Below are positions 19,356 through 26,696 of a DNA stretch of 64,000 nt, piece after piece. Location: the NCBI RefSeq assembly GCF_001886265.1, contig NZ_JXLE01000001.1, positions 242,825 to 306,824 of the forward strand, given 5' to 3'. Each line of letters opens with the position of its first letter. The stretch's first letter is position 1. The position numbers were made by a program, and so were the translations under genes. The notes beneath the pieces are model-generated. The model was given only the letters and a program-made list of their open reading frames with translations. It searched no databases and was not told the DNA's origin. Source of the DNA: Enterococcus thailandicus (GTDB lineage Bacteria; Bacillota; Bacilli; Lactobacillales; Enterococcaceae).

Positions 19356-20720
19356 TTACACAAAAGAAACTGTAATTTTACGTTGACTGTCGAACTTGAT
19401 TGTTTTGATAAACGTGCGCCAAAACGCTCTGCGTTCAATCATATCCATACCAGTATAATTTTCCGCGATATTCATGCTTAGTAATTCTTCTAGTGCTTTG
19501 ATACGTTGTTCATTATTTTCAACTATGTTTTTATCAGATAAAGAAGTTAATTCTCTAGTAAGTTTTTCTCGATCATTCTTAAACTCTGACAAGCTGATAA
19601 TTTCATTTAAGTATGCAGCTTTCAATCTATCTAACTTTTTCTCGATTTCTCTTTGCTTTTTTCGAGTGTCAGTTTTAGGAGCTTTAACCGTTCGTAGTTC
19701 ATTGATTGCCATTGAAATTAAATCGTCGATATTTTCCAGTAGATACTTTTCAAGGATATGTTCACGAATTGTTTTTGTATTTACACATTTGGGATGTTGA
19801 TAAGCATATCTGCAAGTATAAATAGATTTTGGTGGATATTTGATTCTTGTGCCATCTTTTCTCCGATGCCCCCATGTGGATTTCTGTCCCGAGTTCATTT
19901 TTCTACCACATTCACCACAAATCAAGATACCAGAAAATAAGTAAGTATTTTTAGTATTTTCTTTTTGATTCATAGCTAATTGTCGATTAACCGACTCAAA
20001 TAAATCATGGGAGATGAGAGGTTGACAATAGTTTTTATTTTCACGGAATTCACCGATATATTTTTTATTTTTTAACATAGATCGTATAGCGTGCATGGTT
20101 CGTGGAATACCGAATTCTTCAAGTAAGTATTTTGATGTTTGGTTTAAATTGCCACAATGATTGTAATATTCAAAAATAGCTCGGGCGATTGGTGCTTGCT
20201 CATTTGGAACCAGATGCTTATCTTTTATCGCATAGCCAAGAGGGGTAGAACCACTGATAACTTCGCCCATCTTAACTTTATTAGCAAAAACTGATTTCAT
20301 ACGTTCGCTTGTCATTTGAGCTTCTAATTCTGCAAAACTCATAACCTGATTGATGAAAGTCCGTCCATATGCCGTTGTTGTATCGTAGTAGGGCTGAGAT
20401 ACAGCAATCCAATGGACATTATTTTTTTCCAACACTTCTTGTACATTTAGATAATGCTTTAATGAACGAAACCACCGATCTAATTTTGTAAAAAGAATTA
20501 AATCTACAGCGCCATTTTTGACATCGTTCATTAAACGCTTAAATTCATCACGTTCAAGTTTTTGTCCAGAAATCCCATCATCAATATATGTAGAATGGAC
20601 AAACATGTCTTTTTGGGATGCAACATATTCATTCAGAGTATCTTCTTGTTCACGAAGACTATCTCCGAATTTTGCTTGCTGATCACTAGAAACTCGAATA
20701 TATAGCGCAACGCTTTTCAT
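19356..20720 (-). CDS. int: Large serine integrase (site-specific recombinase)
   Basis: 454 aa. The N-terminal resolvase domain contains YIRVSSDQQ (catalytic Ser ~11) and DGISGQKLERDEF. It is followed by a recombinase domain (FAELEAQMTSERM, then GSTPLGYAI), a zinc ribbon (CGECGRKM ... CRYAYQHPKC, ~residues 275-325) and a C-terminal coiled coil. It catalyses attP x attB integration via a central dinucleotide; a separate directionality factor would be needed for excision and is not identified here. The gene ends 12 bp from the attP arm. Confidence 0.95.
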   Translation of the reverse strand: MKSVALYIRVSSDQQAKFGDSLREQEDTLNEYVASQKDMFVHSTYIDDGISGQKLERDEFKRLMNDVKNGAVDLILFTKLDRWFRSLKHYLNVQEVLEKNNVHWIAVSQPYYDTTTAYGRTFINQVMSFAELEAQMTSERMKSVFANKVKMGEVISGSTPLGYAIKDKHLVPNEQAPIARAIFEYYNHCGNLNQTSKYLLEEFGIPRTMHAIRSMLKNKKYIGEFRENKNYCQPLISHDLFESVNRQLAMNQKENTKNTYLFSGILICGECGRKMNSGQKSTWGHRRKDGTRIKYPPKSIYTCRYAYQHPKCVNTKTIREHILEKYLLENIDDLISMAINELRTVKAPKTDTRKKQREIEKKLDRLKAAYLNEIISLSEFKNDREKLTRELTSLSDKNIVENNEQRIKALEELLSMNIAENYTGMDMIERRAFWRTFIKTIKFDSQRKITVSFV

Positions 20721-20744
20721 ATTGTATCAACTCCTATTTCTTGC

Positions 20745-20775
20745 TAAAATAGGTATAGTAAATAAGCCTATTTTA
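20745..20775. promoter_or_regulatory. Palindrome in the integrase promoter region
   Basis: TAAAATAGG-13 bp-CCTATTTTA, 9-bp perfect arms, lies 25 bp before the integrase start on the minus strand and overlaps a TATACC-type -10. It is a candidate operator or mRNA hairpin. Confidence 0.5.
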
Positions 20776-20792
20776 GGTTTTATTTTTTGGTG

Positions 20793-20834
20793 ACACGCAC
20801 TCAAGCTTTGGTCGGGGAGAGTGCGTGTTTTTTT
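20793..20834 (+). terminator. Plus-strand terminator between int and lipoprotein gene
   Basis: The 10-bp stem ACACGCACTC / GAGTGCGTGT is followed by seven T residues on the plus strand, although both flanking genes are on the minus strand. It would stop plus-strand readthrough from attL. Confidence 0.7.
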
Positions 20835-21528
20835 AACGACTTATATTAAATGTAGCTTCTTGACTTTCTGCAACAGTACTGTAGCTAGATGGATCATATA
20901 AATTACCAGTTTTAATAGTTACTTTTGATATTGAATCCACTTTTGATGGATCTAAAAAGGCAATCCTATAAAATTCCTTACTTTCAGTTTTTTTGAAAAA
21001 TTCAGTTGTAGTCATTGAATATGCTAGATCATCTGAACTGAAGTCAATTTGCTGACCATTATCTAGTATTGCGTATTCTAATCCGTTATAACCATAGTCA
21101 TTTTCGGAATTGTTTTTGATTTTGAAAGAAACTTGTAACCCATAAAAATTTCCCTCAGCATCTTTATAGTTAGTTGTATCATAATATCCAGCTGAATAGG
21201 GGTCTGTATAATCAATATACTTCAGTATTTTAATATTAGATATAAAAATACTAGCTTCTCCCAAAGGAATATCTGCTTGTGGATTAGAATGGGCAATCAA
21301 TTCTACTTTACCTGTTTCGTCGTTTTTGTCTTTAGTCCATTGTCCAACCTCTAGAAGTTCTCCATTTGAAACCTCTTTAGAATCTGTAGATGATTGCGTT
21401 GTGCTTTCTACTACAATTGCTGAAGAATCTTTTTCATTTGTTTTACCAGTGTTGTCTACAGCTTTAGATTGGCTACACCCGGAAAGTAGAAGTGTTCCAA
21501 AAAGAAGCCCAAAAACAATTTTTTTCAT
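20833..21528 (-). CDS. Prophage surface lipoprotein (possible superinfection exclusion)
   Basis: 231 aa. There is a signal peptide with lipobox LLSGC (Cys ~18), then a Ser/Thr/Glu-rich spacer and a beta-rich domain (~70-225) with GLQVSFKIKNNSENDYGYNG, resembling secreted Ig-like lipoproteins. RBS GAGGAGAAAA. Its place between repressor and integrase is where temperate phages of lactic acid bacteria carry sie-type lipoproteins expressed in the lysogen. The exclusion role is inferred from position only. Confidence 0.8.
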   Translation of the reverse strand: MKKIVFGLLFGTLLLSGCSQSKAVDNTGKTNEKDSSAIVVESTTQSSTDSKEVSNGELLEVGQWTKDKNDETGKVELIAHSNPQADIPLGEASIFISNIKILKYIDYTDPYSAGYYDTTNYKDAEGNFYGLQVSFKIKNNSENDYGYNGLEYAILDNGQQIDFSSDDLAYSMTTTEFFKKTESKEFYRIAFLDPSKVDSISKVTIKTGNLYDPSSYSTVAESQEATFNISR

Positions 21529-21561
21529 TTTTTCTCCTCGTTTCTTTGATATAATAATCTT

Positions 21562-21612
21562 ATAGAATTTCTCAGGAATGAGGTGAGCCCACGTTGCAGC
21601 GCGGGCTTTTTA
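21562..21612 (+). ncRNA. Candidate ~50-nt RNA opposing the lysogeny operon
   Basis: An extended -10 promoter TGATATAAT (21,547-21,555) is followed by about 25 nt and then a hairpin AGCCCACG / CGCGGGCT with a T run ending at ~21,611. It fills the gap between the minus-strand lipoprotein and peptidase genes and runs against them. No plus-strand gene needs this terminator. Confidence 0.45.
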
Positions 21613-22083
21613 ATTTAGGTTTGTGTTGATAATAAAAATAGATTCGTCTGTGAAGTTAAAAATACACCCTCTGTACAAATATTCATTACCATATTTAGCA
21701 TGATAATACTCCATTACCTCATCTAAAAAAGCTTCTGTTACATTCAAATATTCTGCACATTCATATTTAGATCTGCAATTAGCATAAGCACAATCAATTA
21801 AGCAATCTAGAGATACAAGTCGCTCAATAGAATCTCTTCGAGCTTTCCATTCTTGTTTTCTACTTTCAGGATTGTTGTAGTCGATGATATTACCAACGCT
21901 AGTTTTATGATGAGAAAATTCTTCCGATAAATGAATTTTTTTCTCCACCCAACTAAAATTTTTATCTAAGTAGATAACGTTATCCTCATAAGTAGCATCT
22001 AGTCCTGTTTCCACCTTTAAATCCATTTCAATTACAGGAACTTCTTTACTAATTTGTTCCAAAAGTAACTCGTAATCATTCAT
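21610..22083 (-). CDS. ImmA/IrrE family metallopeptidase-like protein
   Basis: 157 aa from the ATG at 22,083 (GAGTAGGTG); in-frame codons to 22,110 overlap the repressor. The motif IHLSEEFSHHKTSVG (~49-63) is the phage variant of the ImmA HExxH site, followed by ARRDSIERL. In related elements the partner peptidase cleaves the CI-like repressor to start induction. It lies directly downstream of the repressor in one operon. Confidence 0.85.
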   Translation of the reverse strand: MNDYELLLEQISKEVPVIEMDLKVETGLDATYEDNVIYLDKNFSWVEKKIHLSEEFSHHKTSVGNIIDYNNPESRKQEWKARRDSIERLVSLDCLIDCAYANCRSKYECAEYLNVTEAFLDEVMEYYHAKYGNEYLYRGCIFNFTDESIFIINTNLN

Positions 22084-22093
22084 AAAAGCACAC

Positions 22094-22564
22094 CTACTCT
22101 TTATCATCATTTTTATTCAAATGTTTTTTTCTAGCTTCCGCCAAAACAGATTGAATATGTTTGATTTCTTCTTCAGTATATTTTTTATCAGGATCACTTG
22201 AATGAGCTGCGAGTGTATAAACCTCACTTTCTTTTTTCATGGAATTATTTAATGAGGTAATTGAATTTTGTTCGTGAAGTTGATTTTTAGCAAAATTATA
22301 CACTTTCTTTTGTCGAATCTCACTAAGTTGATTGTACATAGATATAAGTTTTTTTTCGTCGTCAGTATCCCACCCCATTAAGTATGCAGGAGTAGTTTGT
22401 AAAATTTCTGCAATATCGGTTAATTTATTTGTAGGAAGTTTTTCTATATCTCCTTTTTCGTATCTGAAAATAGTAGAACGAGAAACACCTAGTTTTTCAG
22501 CTACTATATCAGCGCTAATATTCAACTCTTTTCGTCTAGTTTTCATTCTTTCACCAACTGTCAT
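22094..22564 (-). CDS. CI-like prophage repressor (XRE family)
   Basis: 156 aa. The N-terminal HTH_3 domain is residues 1-65 (KLGVSRSTIFRYEKGD). The C-terminal part is charged and lacks the LexA-type autopeptidase motifs, consistent with cleavage by the ImmA-like neighbour rather than self-cleavage. RBS AGGTGGG. It is divergent from the Cro-like gene across an operator region with three 16-bp palindromes. Confidence 0.9.
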   Translation of the reverse strand: MTVGERMKTRRKELNISADIVAEKLGVSRSTIFRYEKGDIEKLPTNKLTDIAEILQTTPAYLMGWDTDDEKKLISMYNQLSEIRQKKVYNFAKNQLHEQNSITSLNNSMKKESEVYTLAAHSSDPDKKYTEEEIKHIQSVLAEARKKHLNKNDDKE

Positions 22565-22593
22565 TTTCCCACCTCATCTGTAATTTATATATT

Positions 22594-22624
22594 AAGTATA
22601 AAATCAGTGTTGCAAAAATGCAAC
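22594..22624 (-). promoter_or_regulatory. Repressor promoter (PRM-type) with operator O1
   Basis: On the minus strand: TTGCAT, 17-bp spacer, TATACT. The operator O1 GTTGCAAAAATGCAAC (22,609-22,624), a perfect palindrome, covers the -35. Confidence 0.7.
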
Positions 22625-22631
22625 AAAGAAA

Positions 22632-22647
22632 ATCGCAAAAATGCAAC
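22632..22647. promoter_or_regulatory. Operator O2
   Basis: ATCGCAAAAATGCAAC is an imperfect copy of the repressor operator, 9 bp upstream of the -35 of PR. Confidence 0.7.
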
Positions 22648-22655
22648 TTTTTTTA

Positions 22656-22684
22656 TTGACAGAATAATTTGAGGGAGATATACT
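22656..22684 (+). promoter_or_regulatory. Early lytic promoter PR
   Basis: TTGACA, 17-bp spacer, TATACT: near-consensus sigma-A promoter between O2 and O3, reading into the Cro-like gene. Confidence 0.85.
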
Positions 22685-22695
22685 CAAAGTACAAA

Positions 22696-22711
22696 GTCGC
22701 AAAAATGCGAC
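22696..22711. promoter_or_regulatory. Operator O3
   Basis: GTCGCAAAAATGCGAC is a perfect palindrome just downstream of the expected PR start. Confidence 0.8.
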
Positions 22712-22740
22712 AATATTTTGAATACTAGGAGGTGATTTAA

Positions 22741-22956
22741 ATGGTGAATACTCAAAAACTAAAAAGAATAATCTATGAACGTGGTCATACTCAACAAGAG
22801 CTAGCTGATTTAATCGGAATTGACAGAAGTACATTTTACAGAAAAATGAAAAATGGTGGAGATTTTTCTGTAAAAGAAGCGAGAAAATTAGCTGAAGAAG
22901 TGCCGCTAACTAATTTAGAAGCAGTTGATATTTTTTTTAGCCAAGAAGTCGCATAA
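22741..22956 (+). CDS. Cro-like XRE family regulator
   Basis: 71 aa; AGGAGGTGATTT sets the start. A single HTH domain (TQQELADLIGIDRSTFYRKM) makes up most of the protein. It is the first gene from PR and is expected to bind the same operators and favour lytic growth. A fourth operator copy overlaps its last codons and stop. Confidence 0.9.
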   Translation: MVNTQKLKRIIYERGHTQQELADLIGIDRSTFYRKMKNGGDFSVKEARKLAEEVPLTNLEAVDIFFSQEVA

Positions 22957-22963
22957 ATGCGAC
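22948..22963. promoter_or_regulatory. Operator O4 over the cro stop codon
   Basis: GTCGCATAAATGCGAC differs from O3 by one central base and includes the TAA stop of the Cro-like gene. Confidence 0.75.
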
Positions 22964-22986
22964 TTTTATAGAGGGGAGGTGGGCAG

Positions 22987-23127
22987 GTGAAAGTACCAAA
23001 AAAACCAAACTTCAAAGATGAAGAACAACCTAGTGCTGAGGAGATTTCAAGGCGGTCTGATTTTGTAAGTCTGGTTATCAGTATAGTAGCGATTATATTT
23101 TCATTGCTGTCCTATTTTTTAAAGTAA
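22987..23127 (+). CDS. 46-aa single-pass membrane protein
   Basis: GTG start after GGGGAGGTGGGCAG. A hydrophilic N-half (KVPKKPNFKDEEQPSAEE) is followed by one C-terminal membrane helix ending SLLSYFLK. It is the second gene of the early operon. Its last 27 bases form a palindrome with the end of the convergent minus-strand gene. Function unknown. Confidence 0.6.
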   Translation: MKVPKKPNFKDEEQPSAEEISRRSDFVSLVISIVAIIFSLLSYFLK

Positions 23128-23402
23128 GACAGCAAGCTAATTATTAAGGCAATTACCGATATTATCCTAGTAATAACAGTGCTTTGGAAAGTAAATAAAG
23201 CTTTTTTGCCTTTTATCGTAATTGAATAATAATCGCTGTAGTTCATTGCTGGGAAGCCTGCTACTTCTCCCCAAGTTCCATCAGGTAGTTGTTCAATAAA
23301 TCCTTCATCTTGCATTAAATCTAGGTGTTTGTAGTTTTCGCTAATCTTTACTTTTTTAAAGAGATTAGCGATCCATAACTTCAAATAGATAGAAGTATTC
23401 AA
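23112..23402 (-). CDS. Winged-helix-like protein with C-terminal membrane anchor
   Basis: 96 aa; TTG start with GAGG 11 nt upstream, so the start is uncertain. Residues ~20-75 (GFIEQLPDGTWGEV, then YSITIKGKKAL) resemble the wing of small winged-helix proteins. The last 20 residues are one membrane helix ending SLLSYFKK. It is the only minus-strand gene inside the early region; its 3' end overlaps the convergent 46-aa gene. Function unknown. Confidence 0.5.
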   Translation of the reverse strand: MNTSIYLKLWIANLFKKVKISENYKHLDLMQDEGFIEQLPDGTWGEVAGFPAMNYSDYYSITIKGKKALFTFQSTVITRIISVIALIISLLSYFKK

Positions 23403-23504
23403 TATTTGTCACAACCTCATCAGTTATTTCAGTAGACCACTTACTGATAAGAAAATTATATCAAAAACATCAAGACAATAGACTCTAAAAAAGAAGGTGA
23501 AACC

Positions 23505-23645
23505 ATGAAAGAACTAGAAATTGTTTTTGAAAATGAACCAAGCCCACAAGCGATTAAAAACGCTTGGTGGGTTATCGCGAAAAGTATCACACGAAGAACG
23601 GGAATTACAGTTGAGCCAGTTTTCAAGGATGAGGTGAAAAAATGA
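23505..23645 (+). CDS. 46-aa early phage protein
   Basis: AGAAGGTGA lies 5 nt before ATG. Small protein (MKELEIVFENEPSPQ start, then NAWWVIAKSITRR) with no known family. It overlaps the next start by ATGA, so the two are coupled. Function unknown; small early proteins here are candidates for the missing recombination directionality factor. Confidence 0.6.
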   Translation: MKELEIVFENEPSPQAIKNAWWVIAKSITRRTGITVEPVFKDEVKK

Positions 23646-23830
23646 AAAAGTTGCAGCAACAGTTTCTAGTAATAGTGACTTTTTTGTCAGGAGGCGTAGT
23701 TGGTGTGTTTGGAGCAAAGGTCTTGATTATAGTTCTGTTGCCTTTGGGAGTTGGATGGTTCATTGAGTATGACAATAAAAAAACTCGTGAAAGTGAGAAT
23801 AAATGGAATGAACAGAATTGGAATGATTAG
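23642..23830 (+). CDS. 62-aa membrane protein
   Basis: ATGA-coupled to the previous gene (GATGAGGTG as RBS). Two short hydrophobic segments (LVIVTFLSGGVVGVFG and VLIIVLLPLGVGWFI) are followed by a charged tail. Unknown function. Confidence 0.65.
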   Translation: MKKLQQQFLVIVTFLSGGVVGVFGAKVLIIVLLPLGVGWFIEYDNKKTRESENKWNEQNWND

Positions 23831-24068
23831 AGAGCAGATTTTAACAATCGAAGTAAGTAAACATTATGCAAAACCATATGGGCAAAAAATTAAAAGTATT
23901 ATCTGGAATCAATTCGATTCTACATGTGAAATTGAAAATTGTTCGTTTGATACAGATGAAACAATGACGATTAAACTTTATTTCTTATGTACAGATGAAC
24001 AGTATGAAAGATTGTTAGACATTTTAGACAATCGTTTCAATTCAAAATCATGCAAAAAAATAGACTGA
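23808..24068 (+). CDS. Hypothetical 86-aa early protein
   Basis: Overlaps the end of the 62-aa gene. The start could be 23,808 or 23,823; 5' codons from 23,751 lie wholly inside the upstream gene and are unlikely. Alpha/beta composition (ILTIEVSKHYAKPYG, TMTIKLYFLCTDEQ). No family recognised. Confidence 0.55.
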   Translation: MNRIGMIREQILTIEVSKHYAKPYGQKIKSIIWNQFDSTCEIENCSFDTDETMTIKLYFLCTDEQYERLLDILDNRFNSKSCKKID

Positions 24069-24150
24069 TTCACCCGCCAGTGAAACCAGTCATGAATATA
24101 GATTAAGTTGCTACAAGTATAGCACAAATAAAAACTAGGAGGAATAGAAA

Positions 24151-24573
24151 TTGAACAAAATCAATGTGAAGCTCAGTGAGCTTGATGAAGGGGCGCTTCA
24201 AGAACGCTTCGAGCATGAGCTGTCAAAAGTTGTTGAAAATATCAGCGATTGGAACACTGACTTCAAAAAGAAACGAAAAATTACCATTGATCTCGAAATT
24301 GCTACTGACGAATATAGAGATCAAATTTACATTGCGCATGAAGTGAAATCAAAACTTGCACCACGAGAAAAACGAATGACAAAAGCTCTCATTGCTATCG
24401 ATGATGAAGGCGATGCTGTTGCGAATGAACTGCTAAGCAATCAAAAAGGACAAATGTATTTTGATTCAAAAGATTCTACTTTAAAAGATGATACTGGCAA
24501 AGCGGTTGAAGAAATTGAAGAAGAAGCGAAGGAAACACAAATTTTAGATTTTAGAAATAAAGCGAACAGCTAG
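24151..24573 (+). CDS. Phage replication terminator-like protein
   Basis: 140 aa; TTG start 11 nt after AGGAGG. An acidic protein with a beta-rich core (KITIDLEIATDE, MTKALIAIDDEG). Similar proteins in Lactobacillales and Listeria phages are labelled 'replication terminator protein'; I recall that by pattern and cannot check it. It is upstream of a DUF2303-like gene with 12-nt spacing. Confidence 0.6.
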   Translation: MNKINVKLSELDEGALQERFEHELSKVVENISDWNTDFKKKRKITIDLEIATDEYRDQIYIAHEVKSKLAPREKRMTKALIAIDDEGDAVANELLSNQKGQMYFDSKDSTLKDDTGKAVEEIEEEAKETQILDFRNKANS

Positions 24574-24585
24574 GAGGAAGTAATT

Positions 24586-25335
24586 ATGTCAGAAAACATT
24601 CAAAAAGCTTTAGAGTATGCGGTTGAACTAAATAATCAAAAGGAAATCATCCAAGAGGTAAACGGAAAAAGATTTTACAACCTTGAAATGGGTCGTTTAG
24701 TTGAATTAGATGGTCCAGCATACGCAGATACATTAGTTGTTAATACTTTGACTGGTTTAGTTGAATATTTGCAATCAAAATTTGATGAAACATCAAAAAA
24801 AGAGCCAGAAAGTCTATTGATCAATATTCAAAATCCAGAAAAAGTAGCCGTTTATTCACAATTAAATGTGGATCGAAAACGTGAAAATTTGATTACCGCA
24901 GTCGCTTCTTTGGACAAATTTCCATACGGACATTTTTTAGACTCAGAAAAATTCATTATCAATTTACAATCTTTGTTTACTCGCGAATTGGACGCAGAGG
25001 CAGTTTTAAAATGTGCAAGTTCCATTCGTATTGAGGGCGGTGGAGATTTAAACGACAACGGTGTTTCCCAAGTTGCTACTGTGAAGCAAGGCGCTGCGAC
25101 TGTTGCAAAAGCAGAAGTACCAAGTCCAGCTGAACTTAGACCATACCGAACATTTTTGGAAGTAGAACAACCTCAGTCGCCATTTATTTTCCGCATCAAC
25201 CAAAGGGGTGATTGTGCATTGTTTGAAGCGGACGGCGGTATGTGGAGAATGTTCGCAATGCAATCAATCAAAACTTATTTAGAAACTGAATTAAGTGAAA
25301 GTATCGAGCAAGGCTATTTGACGATTATTGCCTAA
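24586..25335 (+). CDS. DUF2303/YfdQ-like phage protein
   Basis: 249 aa; AGGAGG RBS. The conserved tract LRPYRTFLEVEQPQSPFIFR (~182-201) is typical of the DUF2303 family. The N-terminal ~60 residues have VNGKRFYNLEMGRLVEL. Family function is unknown; members sit in phage early/replication regions. Followed by a terminator. Confidence 0.6.
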   Translation: MSENIQKALEYAVELNNQKEIIQEVNGKRFYNLEMGRLVELDGPAYADTLVVNTLTGLVEYLQSKFDETSKKEPESLLINIQNPEKVAVYSQLNVDRKRENLITAVASLDKFPYGHFLDSEKFIINLQSLFTRELDAEAVLKCASSIRIEGGGDLNDNGVSQVATVKQGAATVAKAEVPSPAELRPYRTFLEVEQPQSPFIFRINQRGDCALFEADGGMWRMFAMQSIKTYLETELSESIEQGYLTIIA

Positions 25336-25338
25336 AAA

Positions 25339-25373
25339 CTGAAAAGCTGTGTGTAAAAAGCATGCAGCTTTTT
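25339..25373 (+). terminator. Early-operon terminator
   Basis: The stem AAAAGCTG(TGTG) / (GCATG)CAGCTTTT is followed by TTAATT. It separates the first early operon from the Rep gene. Confidence 0.65.
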
Positions 25374-25382
25374 AATTAGCGC

Positions 25383-25440
25383 AAAAAAGAACCATCGTCT
25401 ACGAAACGATGATTCTTCCAGAAATAAGAAAACTTTTAAC
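25383..25440 (-). ncRNA. Small RNA A, antiparallel to the early operon
   Basis: Minus-strand promoter TTGAAT (RC 25,470-25,475), 17-bp spacer, TATAAT with extended TG (TGGTATAAT). It is followed by GTCTTTGTTAAAAG and, ~25 nt on, an 11-bp hairpin (AGAATCATCGT / ACGATGGTTCT) with six U. Predicted length ~58 nt; no ORF. Promoter and 5' end are shared with RNA B at 32.6 kb. Confidence 0.65.
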
Positions 25441-25478
25441 AAAGACATTATACCATTTCTGGAATATCTATTCAAATA

Positions 25479-25499
25479 AACGTTGATAAAACAACGTTT
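25479..25499. repeat. Palindrome before the Rep gene
   Basis: AAACGTTG-ATAAA-ACAACGTTT, followed by TAACGTCC. Lies in the 230-bp non-coding gap upstream of the HUH Rep gene and is a candidate origin or operator element. Confidence 0.4.
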
Positions 25500-25566
25500 T
25501 AACGTCCTCGTAATAGGTACTAACACAAGAGCATTAAACGATTATTGATTTTCAGGAGTGAGTGTA

Positions 25567-26370
25567 ATGTTATTTGTTCAGCAAGAGAAGAGGCTGTCGA
25601 TTGGTGATTATCAGGAAGTGGATATTTGTCCTGTACCAGTGGAAGTAGCTAAACCGTATAGCAGAAAAAAGAAGAGAAAAGAAGTGTTGCCCAAGCCAGC
25701 TCAAGCAAATAATAACGACAAGCGTAGTCGCAGATATTTTGGGTTATTGGCTAAAGGGAATTTCATCAGAGGAGATTATTACGGCACATTCACATTTAAC
25801 GATAAACACATACCAGAAAAACCAGAAAAAGCCAAAAAGATATTCAAAGACACATTTATCCGGAAAGTGCGAAATAAGTACAAAAAAGCAAATAAAGAAC
25901 TTAAATATTTGTATGTTATGGAATATCAAATGAATGAGTCAGGAGAAGCAGTTGAACGGATCCATTTCCATTTTTTGATGAGTGGTGGCATTAGTCGTGA
26001 TGAAGTCGAGGATTGCTGGTCCATTGGTCGAGGAAAAAAGAAAGAAATGTTAGGTCGTACAAATGTCCGATTGATTCAACCAGACTCAGATGGAATCGAG
26101 GCGTTAGTTCGCTACTTAAAGAAAAAGCCACGATGGAAAAAGGGCATAAAAACTTGGTCTGGCTCACGGAACTTAGAAAAGCCAATCAAACAAGTCAACA
26201 ACACAAAATACACACGTAGAAAAATCGAAAAATATTGTTTATCAAATGATTCAGGTTATGAAGAATTAGCAAAACAATATCCAAAATATCACATAACAAA
26301 AATAGAGACGGTCTTCAATGAATTAAAAGGCTGGCATCTGTATCTACAGATGATCAAAAAGGAGGAATAA
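25567..26370 (+). CDS. HUH-type rolling-circle replication-like protein
   Basis: 267 aa from the ATG at 25,567 (AGGAG 8 nt before). A basic N-terminus is followed by strand YYGTFTFND, HUH motif ERIHFHFLMSG (~133-140) and the helix ALVRYLKKKPRWKKG with a Tyr in the position of the nicking residue. This is the pattern of Rep/ORF2-G2P-like endonucleases. It is the only candidate replication initiator in the early region: no helicase loader, primase or polymerase is seen. Confidence 0.75.
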   Translation: MLFVQQEKRLSIGDYQEVDICPVPVEVAKPYSRKKKRKEVLPKPAQANNNDKRSRRYFGLLAKGNFIRGDYYGTFTFNDKHIPEKPEKAKKIFKDTFIRKVRNKYKKANKELKYLYVMEYQMNESGEAVERIHFHFLMSGGISRDEVEDCWSIGRGKKKEMLGRTNVRLIQPDSDGIEALVRYLKKKPRWKKGIKTWSGSRNLEKPIKQVNNTKYTRRKIEKYCLSNDSGYEELAKQYPKYHITKIETVFNELKGWHLYLQMIKKEE

Positions 26371-26373
26371 GTC

Positions 26374-26691
26374 ATGCAACTAGCGAATATTCAAGCAATG
26401 ATTGATGAAATTACAAGTGGATTTCATTCACAGAAAAATAAAGTTGTCTCAGTCAGTATAAATGGAAAAGGTTATATATACGAAATTGAAAATAAAGATG
26501 TTGGATTATTTTTCATCAAAGTAGAAGTAAATCGACCACAAAGAATCGAAGATATTGCAGCTACTGTTTTTGGTGGATTTGATGGTTATTATTTCCCAGA
26601 GATGAAGGGTCTTATTTTAGATTGGCAAATGGAGATGCCAGTTGGATTAGTTTCCATTATCGGTATTCCGAAAAGTGAAAGGATGAATTGA
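26374..26691 (+). CDS. Hypothetical 105-aa phage protein
   Basis: AAAGGAGGAATAAG before ATG; starts 3 nt after the Rep stop. Mixed alpha/beta (VVSVSINGKGYIYEIENK). No family recognised; the operon position suggests a DNA-metabolism role. Confidence 0.7.
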   Translation: MQLANIQAMIDEITSGFHSQKNKVVSVSINGKGYIYEIENKDVGLFFIKVEVNRPQRIEDIAATVFGGFDGYYFPEMKGLILDWQMEMPVGLVSIIGIPKSERMN

Positions 26692-26696
26692 TAAGT

